Positions 35,716 through 44,013 of a stretch of DNA of 64,000 bases are shown here, piece by piece; the first letter of the stretch is position 1, and every line of letters begins with the position of its first letter. Source of the DNA: Paracoccaceae bacterium (lineage in GTDB: Bacteria > Pseudomonadota > Alphaproteobacteria > Rhodobacterales > Rhodobacteraceae). The notes beneath the pieces were generated by a model that saw nothing but the letters and a program-made list of their open reading frames with translations, did no database searches and had not been told where the DNA came from. The position numbers were made by a program, and so were the translations under genes. The stretch is from NCBI GenBank assembly GCA_024304985.1, contig JAMWZC010000001.1, forward strand, positions 310,001 through 374,000, written 5' to 3'.

Positions 35716-38574
35716 CTACTCCGCCGCGACGCGACGCCCGGTCAGCATCGGTTTGAGATAGCGTCCGGTATGGCTGCGCGGTTCTTCGGCCACGTCTTCC
35801 GGCGTGCCGACCGCGACAAGTTCACCGCCTCCGTCGCCGCCTTCGGGGCCGATGTCGATGATCCAGTCGGCGGTTTTTACCACATCGAGGTTATGTTCGA
35901 TCACGATCACCGTGTTCCCCTGATCGACCAGTTCGTGCAGCACTTCGAGAAGTTTCCGCACATCTTCGAAATGCAGGCCCGTGGTCGGCTCGTCGAGGAT
36001 ATAGAGCGTGCGGCCCGTGGAGCGTTTGGCCAGTTCCTTGGACAGTTTGACCCGCTGCGCTTCGCCGCCCGACAAGGTCGTCGCCTGCTGGCCCACCTTG
36101 ATATAGCCCAGACCCACGCGCATCAGCGCGTCCATCTTCTCGCGGATGGACGGCACCGCCTGAAAGAAGGTTTGCGCATCTTCCACAGTCATATCAAGCA
36201 CATCGGCGATGCTTTTGCCCTTGAACTTGACCTCCAGCGTCTCGCGGTTGTAGCGCGCGCCCTTGCAGGTTTCGCAGGTGACATAGACGTCCGGCAGGAA
36301 GTGCATCTCGATCTTGATGACACCGTCGCCCTGGCACGCCTCGCAGCGCCCGCCCTTGACGTTGAAGCTGAAGCGGCCGGGCTTGTAGCCGCGCGCCTTG
36401 GCTTCGGGCAGGCCCGCGAACCAGTCACGGATCGGGGTGAAAGCGCCTGTGTAGGTGGCGGGGTTCGAGCGCGGGGTGCGGCCGATGGGGCGCTGGTCGA
36501 TGTCGATGACCTTGTCGAGCTGCTCCAGCCCCTTGATCGTCTCGCATGGTGCGGGTGTCTGGCGCGCGCCGTTCAACTTCATCGAGGCGGTCTTGAACAG
36601 GGTTTCAATCGTCAGGGTGGATTTGCCGCCGCCTGACACGCCTGTGACGCAGACGAATTTCGCCAGCGGGAAATCCACGGTCACGTCTTGGAGGTTGTTG
36701 CCGCTGGCCTTGACGACGGTGATCTTCTTGTTGTTGCCCTTGCGCCGCGTGGCGGGGACAGGAATGCTGCGCGCGCCAGACAGGTATTGCCCGGTCAGGC
36801 TGGCCGGATCGGCAATGATCTGTTCCGGTGTGCCGTGGGCGACGACGCGCCCCCCGTGCACACCTGCGCCGGGGCCGATGTCGAAAACGTAATCGGCAAG
36901 CCGGATCGCCTCTTCGTCATGTTCGACGACGATCACGGTATTGCCCTGATCGCGCAGGTTCTTCAGCGTGCCGAGCAGCCTGTCATTGTCGCGCTGGTGC
37001 AGGCCGATGGAGGGTTCGTCCAGCACATAGAGCACGCCCGTGAGGCCGCTGCCGATCTGGCTGGCCAGCCTGATCCGCTGGCTTTCACCGCCCGAAAGCG
37101 TGCCTGCGTTGCGGCTGAGCGTGAGGTATTCGAGGCCCACATTGTTCAGGAATCCCAGACGTTCGCGGATTTCCTTGAGGATGGCGCGGGCGATCTCGTT
37201 TTTCTGATCGGTCAGATGGTCGGGGACGGTCTTGCACCAGTCGAACGCCTCGCGGATGGACATCTGCACGACCTGACCGACATGCAGGCCCGCTATGCGC
37301 ACCGCCAGCGCCTCGGGGCGCAGGCGGAAACCGTTGCAGACGCCACAGGCGCGGTTGTTCTGGTAACGCTCGAACTCCTCGCGGATCCAGGCGCTGTCGG
37401 TTTCACGGTAGCGGCGTTCCATATTGGGAATGACGCCTTCGAACACGCGGGACACCTGATAGACGCGGCCGCCTTCGTCATAGCGGAAGCTGATCTCCTC
37501 GCCCGCCGAGCCGTGCAGGAAGACTTGCTGCACATGTTCGGGCAGGTCCTTCCACTTGGCGGTCTTGTCGAATTCGTAATGCTTGGCGATGGCGTCGATG
37601 GTCTGGGTGAAATAAGGGCTTTTGCCCTTGCGCCACGGGGCCAGCGCGCCGTCGCTGATCCTGAGGTTCTGATCGGGCACGACAAGACGTTCGTCGAAGA
37701 AGAGTTCCACCCCCAAGCCGTCGCAAGCCGGGCAAGCGCCGAAGGGCGCGTTGAAGGAGAAGAGGCGCGGCTCGATTTCGGGGATGGTGAAGCCGCTGAC
37801 GGGGCAGGCGAATTTCTCGGAGAAGGTCATACGCTCGGGCTCGCCCTCGGATGGGGCGGTTTCCAGAACGGCGATGCCATCGGCCAGATCGAGGGCCGTG
37901 CGGAAGCTGTCTGCGAGACGGGTTTCGAGACCGGGGCGGACGACCAGTCGGTCCACCACCACGTCGATATCGTGGCGGAATTTCTTGTCCAGCGTGGGCG
38001 GTTCGTCCAGTTCGTAGAATTGGCCATCGACCTTGACGCGCTGGAAGCCCTGCTTGCGCAGTTCAAGGAATTCCTTGCGGTATTCGCCCTTGCGGTCGCG
38101 GATGATGGGGGCGAGCAGATAGGCGCGGGTGTCTTCGGGCATGGCCATGACGCGGTCCACCATGTCCTGAACCTGCTGCGCCTCGATCGGCAGGCCGGTG
38201 GCGGGGCTGTAGGGGGTGCCGACGCGCGCGAAGAGAAGGCGCATGTAATCGTAGATTTCGGTGACGGTGCCGACGGTCGAGCGCGGGTTCTTGGAGGTGG
38301 TCTTTTGCTCGATGGAGATCGCGGGCGAGAGGCCGCTGATGTGATCCACATCGGGTTTCTGCATCATGTCCAGAAACTGGCGGGCATAGGCCGAAAGGCT
38401 TTCGACGTAGCGGCGCTGCCCTTCGGCATAGATGGTGTCGAAGGCAAGGCTGGATTTGCCAGACCCCGACAGGCCCGTGATCACCACCAGCTGATCGCGC
38501 GGAATGTCCACGTCGATGTTCTTGAGGTTGTGTTCGCGCGCGCCGCGCACTTCGATTTTCTTGAGATCAGCCAT
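35716..38574 (-). CDS. uvrA: Excinuclease ABC subunit A
   Basis: DNA damage sensor of nucleotide excision repair; dimeric, two ABC ATPase modules. It is 952 residues. Signatures: Walker [20 protein letters not shown] and [17 protein letters not shown] signatures [12 protein letters not shown] and [12 protein letters not shown], Walker [13 protein letters not shown] and [12 protein letters not shown]. The second zinc site has all four Cys (CEACQGDG...CETCKGA). The first reads CPVSG...CPACDG, with Ser where the CPxC pattern usually has its second Cys. An SOS box lies 64 bp upstream, so DNA-damage induction is expected. Confidence 0.98.
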   Translation of the reverse strand: MADLKKIEVRGAREHNLKNIDVDIPRDQLVVITGLSGSGKSSLAFDTIYAEGQRRYVESLSAYARQFLDMMQKPDVDHISGLSPAISIEQKTTSKNPRSTVGTVTEIYDYMRLLFARVGTPYSPATGLPIEAQQVQDMVDRVMAMPEDTRAYLLAPIIRDRKGEYRKEFLELRKQGFQRVKVDGQFYELDEPPTLDKKFRHDIDVVVDRLVVRPGLETRLADSFRTALDLADGIAVLETAPSEGEPERMTFSEKFACPVSGFTIPEIEPRLFSFNAPFGACPACDGLGVELFFDERLVVPDQNLRISDGALAPWRKGKSPYFTQTIDAIAKHYEFDKTAKWKDLPEHVQQVFLHGSAGEEISFRYDEGGRVYQVSRVFEGVIPNMERRYRETDSAWIREEFERYQNNRACGVCNGFRLRPEALAVRIAGLHVGQVVQMSIREAFDWCKTVPDHLTDQKNEIARAILKEIRERLGFLNNVGLEYLTLSRNAGTLSGGESQRIRLASQIGSGLTGVLYVLDEPSIGLHQRDNDRLLGTLKNLRDQGNTVIVVEHDEEAIRLADYVFDIGPGAGVHGGRVVAHGTPEQIIADPASLTGQYLSGARSIPVPATRRKGNNKKITVVKASGNNLQDVTVDFPLAKFVCVTGVSGGGKSTLTIETLFKTASMKLNGARQTPAPCETIKGLEQLDKVIDIDQRPIGRTPRSNPATYTGAFTPIRDWFAGLPEAKARGYKPGRFSFNVKGGRCEACQGDGVIKIEMHFLPDVYVTCETCKGARYNRETLEVKFKGKSIADVLDMTVEDAQTFFQAVPSIREKMDALMRVGLGYIKVGQQATTLSGGEAQRVKLSKELAKRSTGRTLYILDEPTTGLHFEDVRKLLEVLHELVDQGNTVIVIEHNLDVVKTADWIIDIGPEGGDGGGELVAVGTPEDVAEEPRSHTGRYLKPMLTGRRVAAE

Positions 38575-38637
38575 ATGTGCCCCCGTTCAGCCCTGTATAG
38601 ATAGTGGAGCCGTGCCGAGTCTCCAATGCTTAGTTAA

Positions 38638-38652
38638 GAACAAGTCAAGAAC
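38638..38652 (-). promoter_or_regulatory. LexA/SOS box upstream of uvrA
   Basis: GAAC-AAGTCAA-GAAC on the plus strand, i.e. GTTC-N7-GTTC as read toward uvrA. This direct repeat is the LexA recognition form in Rhodobacter and other alphaproteobacteria. It overlaps TTGACT, a likely -35 element, 64-78 bp before the uvrA ATG. Confidence 0.75.
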
Positions 38653-38750
38653 ATCGCATTTTCCTGCCAGCGTCAACAAGCCTTTGTGATGTGGGTTCTG
38701 CCCGTTTGCTGTGCGTCCGGGCGAAAACCATGCAGAACGGTTGTTTTTAT

Positions 38751-38766
38751 ATTCCACTTTTGGAAT
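38751..38766. promoter_or_regulatory. ATTC-N8-GAAT operator (SqrR/BigR-like) upstream of rhodanese
   Basis: Perfect palindrome ATTCCA-CTTT-TGGAAT, which contains ATTC, eight bases, GAAT. That spacing is the recognition pattern of the ArsR-type persulfide-sensing repressors SqrR and BigR, as I recall it. The site ends 77 bp before the ATG of a rhodanese gene, so a sulfide or persulfide response is a good fit. The repressor gene itself is not in the window. Confidence 0.55.
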
Positions 38767-38843
38767 TTATTGGTTATCCTGTCTTGACGGGGCCGCGTTG
38801 CCCCCCACATACCGCCACGACAGCATTATCAGAGGATTTCCCC

Positions 38844-39200
38844 ATGTTCGGTTTCAAACGTCAGACGGCTCCTGCCCTGCCCCTATCCGATGCGGTTTCC
38901 CGTGTCGCGGCGGGAGAGATCCTGCTGCTTGATGTGCGGGATCATGCAGAGGTCGCGCAGACCGGCAAAGCGAAGGGTGCAGTGCATATCCCGCTCATGC
39001 GGTTGCCGACGATGGCGGATCCGCGCCATCCCGATTTCGACAAACGCCTGACCGGGGACAAGCCGATCGCGATCTATTGCGCGTCGGGCGCGCGGTCGGG
39101 GATGGCGATGAACATCCTGCAAAAACTGGGCTATGCCGAGACACACAATCTTGGCGGCTTGCGCGACTGGATGAGCGCGGGCGGTCAGGTCCAGCGCTGA
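38844..39200 (+). CDS. Single-domain rhodanese
   Basis: Protein of 118 residues, one rhodanese domain: LLLDVRDHAEVAQTG, AVHIPLMRLP and the active-site loop CASGARS with Cys79, which carries the persulfide. It is cytosolic (no signal peptide) and transfers sulfane sulfur. The ATG at 38844 gives the normal length; the open frame continues upstream without a ribosome site. An SqrR/BigR-like operator sits upstream, and a terminator follows. Confidence 0.92.
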   Translation: MFGFKRQTAPALPLSDAVSRVAAGEILLLDVRDHAEVAQTGKAKGAVHIPLMRLPTMADPRHPDFDKRLTGDKPIAIYCASGARSGMAMNILQKLGYAETHNLGGLRDWMSAGGQVQR

Positions 39201-39225
39201 GGCGGATCGCGGCCATCCCGAAATC

Positions 39226-39253
39226 AAAAGGCACCCCACGGGGTGCCTTTTTT
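39226..39253 (+). terminator. Terminator after rhodanese gene
   Basis: Stem AAAAGGCACCC / GGGTGCCTTTT, loop CAC, with a run of six T, 26 nt after the stop. It also faces the convergent lpdA gene. Confidence 0.85.
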
Positions 39254-39273
39254 CATGGGACTGCGGCAGGGTT

Positions 39274-40668
39274 TCAGTAGTGCAGCGCGCGGCCGTAAGC
39301 GTCCAGAACGGATTCGTGCATCATCTCGGACAGGGTGGGATGCGGGAAGACCGTGTTCATCAGGTCCTCTTCGGTTGTCTCCAGCGTCCGGCCGATGACA
39401 TAGCCCTGGATCAGTTCGGTCACTTCGGCCCCCACCATATGCGCGCCCAGAAGTTCGCCCGTCTTGGCGTCAAAGATGGTTTTGATCATGCCTTCCGCCT
39501 CGCCCAGGGCAATCGCCTTGCCGTTGCCGATGAAGGGGAAGCGGCCCACCTTGATGTCATGGCCCGCGGCTTTGGCCTTGGCTTCGGTCAGGCCGACGCT
39601 GGCGATTTGCGGGTGGCAATAGGTGCAACCTGCAATGCTTTCGGGTTTGACGGGATGCGGATGGCCGCCCGCGATGAGTTCGGCGACCATGACACCCTCG
39701 TGGCTGGCCTTGTGCGCGAGCCAGGGCGCGCCTGCGATATCGCCAATGGCGTAAAGACCGTCCACGCCAGTGCGGCAATAGGCATCCGTGACCACATGAG
39801 TGCGGTCGATCTTGACCCCCAGTTCCTCGAGCCCCAGACCTTCGGTATTGCCGACAATGCCCACGGCGGAGATGACGGTGTCGAAGGTGATCTTCTCGAC
39901 CTTGCCGTCTTTTTCGATATGGGCGGTGACAGCGCCCTTGGCGCGGTCGAGTTGCTTGACGGTGGATTTCTCGAGGATCGTCATGCCCTGTTTTTGGAAG
40001 GATTTGCGCGCGAAGGCGGCGATTTCCTCATCCTCGACAGGCAGGATGCGGTCCATCACCTCGACCACGGTCGTTTCGGCGCCGAGCGTGTTGTAGAAGC
40101 TGGCGAATTCGATGCCGATGGCGCCTGATCCGATCACCAGCAGTTTCTTCGGCATGCGGGGCGGGACCAGCGCGTGGCGATAGGCCCAGACCAGATCGCC
40201 GTCGGCCTCAAGCCCCGGCAGTTCGCGGGCGCGCGCGCCGGTGGCGAGCACGATGTTGGGGGCGGTCAGGTCTTCGCTGCCCTTGTCGGTCTTGACCGTG
40301 ACGCGGCCCTTGGCGGGGATCGTCGCCTCGCCCATGACCACGGTGATCTTGTTCTTCTTCATCAGGTGCCCGATGCCCGAGGACAGCTGTTTGGCGACCC
40401 CGCGCGAGCGTTTGACCACGGCATCCAGATCGTAGGAGATGTTGTCCGCGCTGAGGCCGAATTCCTTGGCGCGGTGCATCAGGTGGAAGACTTCGGACGA
40501 GCGCAGCATCGCCTTGGTCGGGATGCAGCCCCAGTTGAGGCAGATGCCGCCCAGGTTTTCACGCTCGACGATCACCACCTTCAGGCCCAGTTGCGCCGCG
40601 CGGATCGCCGCCACATAACCGCCGGGTCCGGCCCCGATCACGATCAGATCAAATGCTTTGGCTGACAT
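39274..40668 (-). CDS. lpdA: Dihydrolipoyl dehydrogenase
   Basis: E3 flavoprotein that reoxidises lipoyl groups of 2-oxo acid dehydrogenases with NAD. It is 464 residues: FAD loop GAGPGGYVAA, redox disulfide GGICLNWGCIP (Cys43, Cys48), NAD loop GSGAIGIEFASF, and His-Glu pair HPTLSEMMHE at the C-terminus. The ATG at 40668 is preceded by GGAGGGG; an in-frame ATG six codons earlier is less well placed. It is not beside pdh or suc genes here. A long palindrome lies immediately upstream. Confidence 0.96.
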   Translation of the reverse strand: MSAKAFDLIVIGAGPGGYVAAIRAAQLGLKVVIVERENLGGICLNWGCIPTKAMLRSSEVFHLMHRAKEFGLSADNISYDLDAVVKRSRGVAKQLSSGIGHLMKKNKITVVMGEATIPAKGRVTVKTDKGSEDLTAPNIVLATGARARELPGLEADGDLVWAYRHALVPPRMPKKLLVIGSGAIGIEFASFYNTLGAETTVVEVMDRILPVEDEEIAAFARKSFQKQGMTILEKSTVKQLDRAKGAVTAHIEKDGKVEKITFDTVISAVGIVGNTEGLGLEELGVKIDRTHVVTDAYCRTGVDGLYAIGDIAGAPWLAHKASHEGVMVAELIAGGHPHPVKPESIAGCTYCHPQIASVGLTEAKAKAAGHDIKVGRFPFIGNGKAIALGEAEGMIKTIFDAKTGELLGAHMVGAEVTELIQGYVIGRTLETTEEDLMNTVFPHPTLSEMMHESVLDAYGRALHY

Positions 40669-40685
40669 GCGCCCCTCCGATTCCA

Positions 40686-40711
40686 AAATTAGTTTGACGT
40701 TAAACTAATTT
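40686..40711. promoter_or_regulatory. 26-bp palindrome AAATTAGTTT-N6-AAACTAATTT at the lpdA promoter
   Basis: Perfect 10-bp inverted repeat around GACGTT, 17 bp before the lpdA ATG. AT-rich arms in a GC-rich genome are unlikely by chance. The size fits a MarR or TetR dimer operator that would block transcription start. The regulator is not known and not in the window. Confidence 0.6.
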
Positions 40712-40775
40712 CTGCAACGCTTCAACGCGGCATATCCACCTGCGCGGCCGCGTCGTCGCAAGCGTGTGAAAGGGA

Positions 40776-41351
40776 TCAGCCGGCCTGCAGTTGCCGCACA
40801 GTTTCGCCGTAGCCGCCCTGATCGACATAGGCCCGTTCGGGCGCGGTTGACGGACGGTCCAGCGCCGCGTTGCGATAGGGGAAACGCCCGAAGAGGCGGA
40901 TCACTTCGCGATGTGCCTTGGCATGCAGGAGGTTCGACGCGCCGGTTTCCGGCATCCGCTCGTGCATCAGACGCACGCAGCGTTCCTGGTCGCAGAGGTT
41001 TTCGGAATGCATCAGCGGCAGGTAAAAGAACTGCCGCGCGGGTTCGGCGATCTTGAGATCCCATTTGCGGTCGATGGCCGCCTTGGCCGCGGCCAGCGCG
41101 CTGCGATCGGTCGCGAAGGCCTGTCCAGACCCGCGGAACATATTGCGCGGGAATTGATCGGTCAGGATGATATAGGCCAAGGCCCCGCTGGGATAGGTCA
41201 GCCAAAGACCCAGCCCGCCCTCGGTCGCCTCTTGCCAGGTTGTCAGGAACCTGTCCCGGATCCGCTGATCCAGCGCATCTTCGGTGGCATACCAGTCCTG
41301 CGGACTGACCTCATCCAGCCAGAATGACAGAACCTCATCGGGATTGACCAT
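40776..41351 (-). CDS. DUF924 family protein
   Basis: Protein of 191 residues with the DUF924 blocks: PDEVLSFWLDEVSPQDWY, ILTDQFPRNMFRGSGQAFATD, FFYLPLMHSE, and an AHREVIRLFGRFPYRNAALDR segment near the C-terminus. All-helical, cytosolic, no known activity. The ATG at 41351 has AGGAG 7 nt upstream; the GTG at 41357 lies too close. Confidence 0.9.
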   Translation of the reverse strand: MVNPDEVLSFWLDEVSPQDWYATEDALDQRIRDRFLTTWQEATEGGLGLWLTYPSGALAYIILTDQFPRNMFRGSGQAFATDRSALAAAKAAIDRKWDLKIAEPARQFFYLPLMHSENLCDQERCVRLMHERMPETGASNLLHAKAHREVIRLFGRFPYRNAALDRPSTAPERAYVDQGGYGETVRQLQAG

Positions 41352-41483
41352 GGACACACTCCTCGCCTGTGGCCGCCACTTAGTAAAAGGTTACAAAAAC
41401 TTCAACCGGACTGACCAGTCAATATTTGCGACAAGGCCGACATACAATCGGATGCGTGCGGTCGTTGGCGGATGGTTGCGCTA

Positions 41484-42749
41484 TCACGCTGTTTTTGCGC
41501 GCTCTTGTTCGGCATCGGCGGTGCTGATCGCATGTTCGCGGGCCACATCCATCGCCACCGACGTCGCCGTGGGCGAGATCGGCGCATAGGTCGCGGTTTC
41601 CGACACCGGCGGGGCGCGGCGCTGGGTCATGCGGTAGGCGGCATAGGCCGACAGCGCGATCATCAGGATGGCGATGATCAGGAAGTACCCCGGCGATCCA
41701 AAGACGCCCATCATCCAACCGGTGATCAGCGGGCCGGTGATGGCCCCGAGGCCGTTGATGAACAGCATCCCGCCCGAGGCCGAGGCCATGTCGTCTCGGT
41801 CCAGAAAATCGTTCGTATAGGCGATGAGCAGCGAGTAGAGCGGATTGGATGTGCCCCCCACAAGGAAAGCGGCGACCAGCAGCACGGGGAAGGATGTTCC
41901 GGCCATCATGCCCAGCAGCGCCCCTGCCCCGCCCATGGCCGAGGCCATCAGGATCAGCATGCGGCGGTCCATCCGGTCCGACAGCCAGCCCAGCGGGAAT
42001 TGCAGCACCGTGGCGCCCAGATAGAAGGCTGTCACGAAGAGCGAAATCTCGGGGATGCTGAGGCCGGTGCGCGCGCCATAGACGGCCGCCATGCCGAATT
42101 GCGCGGCAAAGACGCCGCCGAGCAGGAACATCCCCGTGCAGCCCAGAGGCGAGACCTTGAAGAGCGCGCGCAGGGTCATGGGTTTGGTCGTCTCGAAGGC
42201 TGGGGTCGGCGTGACCGATAGCAGGATCGGCGCGAAGGCGATCGACACCAGCACCGACGGGATCACGAAGAGGATGAACCCGCCCGGATCGGCCACCAGC
42301 AGCAGACCTTGCGCGATCATGATGCCGCCCACCTGCACCAGCATATACATCGACAGGGCCTGCCCGCGCGTCTCGTTCGTGGCAGCGTTGTTCAGCCAGC
42401 TTTCGGCGGTGACATAGACGCCGCAGAAGCAAAAGCCGATGACCACGCGGCAGGCCATCCAGACCCAGGGGTTCGGCAGGCTGGGATAGAGGATCAGCAC
42501 GGCGGAAATCAGCGATCCAAGGGCGGCGAAGACGCGGACATGGCCGACGCGGCGGATCATTTCGGGGGCAAGCTTTGACCCGCCAAGGAAACCGACGAAA
42601 TAGGCGGACATGATCAGCGACATCTCGAAGGTGGAAAACCCCTCGATCTCGCCGCGCACGCCAAGGAGGGTGCCTTGCAGACCATTGCCGATCATCAGGA
42701 GCAGAAGCCCCAGAAGAAGCGCCCATGCATTGGACAGAAATTTCAGCAT
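41484..42749 (-). CDS. MFS transporter, YcaD-like
   Basis: Major facilitator with 12 predicted helices, 421 residues. SAYFVGFLGGSKLAPEMIRRVGH is the loop after helix 2 with the family pattern, and LGWLSDRMDRRMLI in the middle is the second copy of the MFS loop motif. The substrate cannot be told; the closest type seems to be E. coli YcaD. AGGAGG lies 6 nt before the ATG at 42749. The C-terminal 35 residues are polar. Confidence 0.88.
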   Translation of the reverse strand: MLKFLSNAWALLLGLLLLMIGNGLQGTLLGVRGEIEGFSTFEMSLIMSAYFVGFLGGSKLAPEMIRRVGHVRVFAALGSLISAVLILYPSLPNPWVWMACRVVIGFCFCGVYVTAESWLNNAATNETRGQALSMYMLVQVGGIMIAQGLLLVADPGGFILFVIPSVLVSIAFAPILLSVTPTPAFETTKPMTLRALFKVSPLGCTGMFLLGGVFAAQFGMAAVYGARTGLSIPEISLFVTAFYLGATVLQFPLGWLSDRMDRRMLILMASAMGGAGALLGMMAGTSFPVLLVAAFLVGGTSNPLYSLLIAYTNDFLDRDDMASASGGMLFINGLGAITGPLITGWMMGVFGSPGYFLIIAILMIALSAYAAYRMTQRRAPPVSETATYAPISPTATSVAMDVAREHAISTADAEQERAKTA

Positions 42750-42884
42750 TGGGTCCTCCTTGGCAGCGCCGCACCTCGTGCCACGGGATTGTAACATCAG
42801 GCTAACGGGGGCTTGCCCCGCCTGTCACGGACAAAAACGACTCATTGATGTCGCCTGCCCCGTGTTCGGCCCCTCCCTCACATC

Positions 42885-43940
42885 TCAGCGCGGCGGGATC
42901 AACAGCGAGGCATCGCCATAGGAGAAAAACCTGTAGCCTTCCGCAATGGCATGAGCGTAGATCCGCCGGACCCGCTCTTGCCCCATCAGGGCCGAGACCA
43001 GCATCATCAGCGTCGATTTGGGCAGATGAAAATTGGTCATCAGCGCATCGGTCACGCGAAAGGTGAAGCCCGGATAGATGAAGATGTCGGTATCTCCGGA
43101 CCAGGGCGCGATCTGGCCTGTCGCGCGGGCGGCGGTTTCGATCAGGCGCAGGGCGGTCGTGCCTACGGGGATGATGCGCCCTCCCGCCGCCTGTGTCGCG
43201 GCAATCTCGGCGGCGGCGGCCTCGCTGACCTCGCCCCATTCCGCATGCATGCGGTGGGTGGTCACGTCATCCACCTTGACCGGCAGGAAGGTGCCCGCGC
43301 CCACATGCAGCGTGACATGGCTGAATTGAACGCCCATGTCCGAGAGTGCCTTCAACAGAGGCTCGTCAAAATGCAGCGATGCGGTCGGCGCGGCCACCGC
43401 CCCGGCACGACGCGCCCAGACTGTCTGATAATCTTCCTTGTCCTGCGCATCCGCCGCGCGCCGCGCCGCAATATAGGGCGGCAGGGGCATCGCCCCGGCC
43501 TCGGCCAAAGCCGCGTCGAAATCATGGCCGGTCAGATTGAAGGACAGGATGCCCTGCCCTTCCTCTCGCCCCTCCAGCGTGGCGGAGAGCGTGTCCGAGA
43601 ACACGATCCTTTCGCCTGTGTGCAGTTTCTTCAGCGGCTTGATCAAGGCCGACCACAACCCGCCTGCGCGCGGCTCGAGCAGGGTCACTTCGATCCTTGC
43701 GGCTGTGTCACCCGCAGCGCCGCGACGGTGGCGCAGACCGGTCAGCCGCGCGGGAATGACACGGGTATCGTTCAGGATCAGCCGGTCGCCGGGCCGCAGC
43801 CATGAGGTCAGGTCGCGCACATGGGCATCGTGGATCGTGTCGCCCTCGGCCACCAGAAGCCTTGCGGCGCTGCGCGGCTTGACCGGGCGCGTGGCGATCA
43901 GCGCGTCCGGCAGGTCGAAATCGAAATCGGACAGATGCAT
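42885..43940 (-). CDS. queA: S-adenosylmethionine:tRNA ribosyltransferase-isomerase
   Basis: Transfers and rearranges ribose from SAM to preQ1 in tRNA, giving epoxyqueuosine. It is 351 residues: [55 protein letters not shown] and [14 protein letters not shown]. The ATG at 43940 starts the standard N-terminus; the open frame extends 60 codons upstream without family sequence. No tgt is visible next to it in this window. Confidence 0.96.
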   Translation of the reverse strand: MHLSDFDFDLPDALIATRPVKPRSAARLLVAEGDTIHDAHVRDLTSWLRPGDRLILNDTRVIPARLTGLRHRRGAAGDTAARIEVTLLEPRAGGLWSALIKPLKKLHTGERIVFSDTLSATLEGREEGQGILSFNLTGHDFDAALAEAGAMPLPPYIAARRAADAQDKEDYQTVWARRAGAVAAPTASLHFDEPLLKALSDMGVQFSHVTLHVGAGTFLPVKVDDVTTHRMHAEWGEVSEAAAAEIAATQAAGGRIIPVGTTALRLIETAARATGQIAPWSGDTDIFIYPGFTFRVTDALMTNFHLPKSTLMMLVSALMGQERVRRIYAHAIAEGYRFFSYGDASLLIPPR

Positions 43941-44013
43941 CAGTATCCCCGGTGAATGGACTGTTCCGCGCCCAGATAGAGATTGCAGGCGCCTGCTGCA
44001 ACCGCCGGGCTGA

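Noticed and set aside
36688-38604. 638-codon open frame antisense to uvrA
   Set aside because: Mirror of the UvrA reading frame; no ribosome site or family match.
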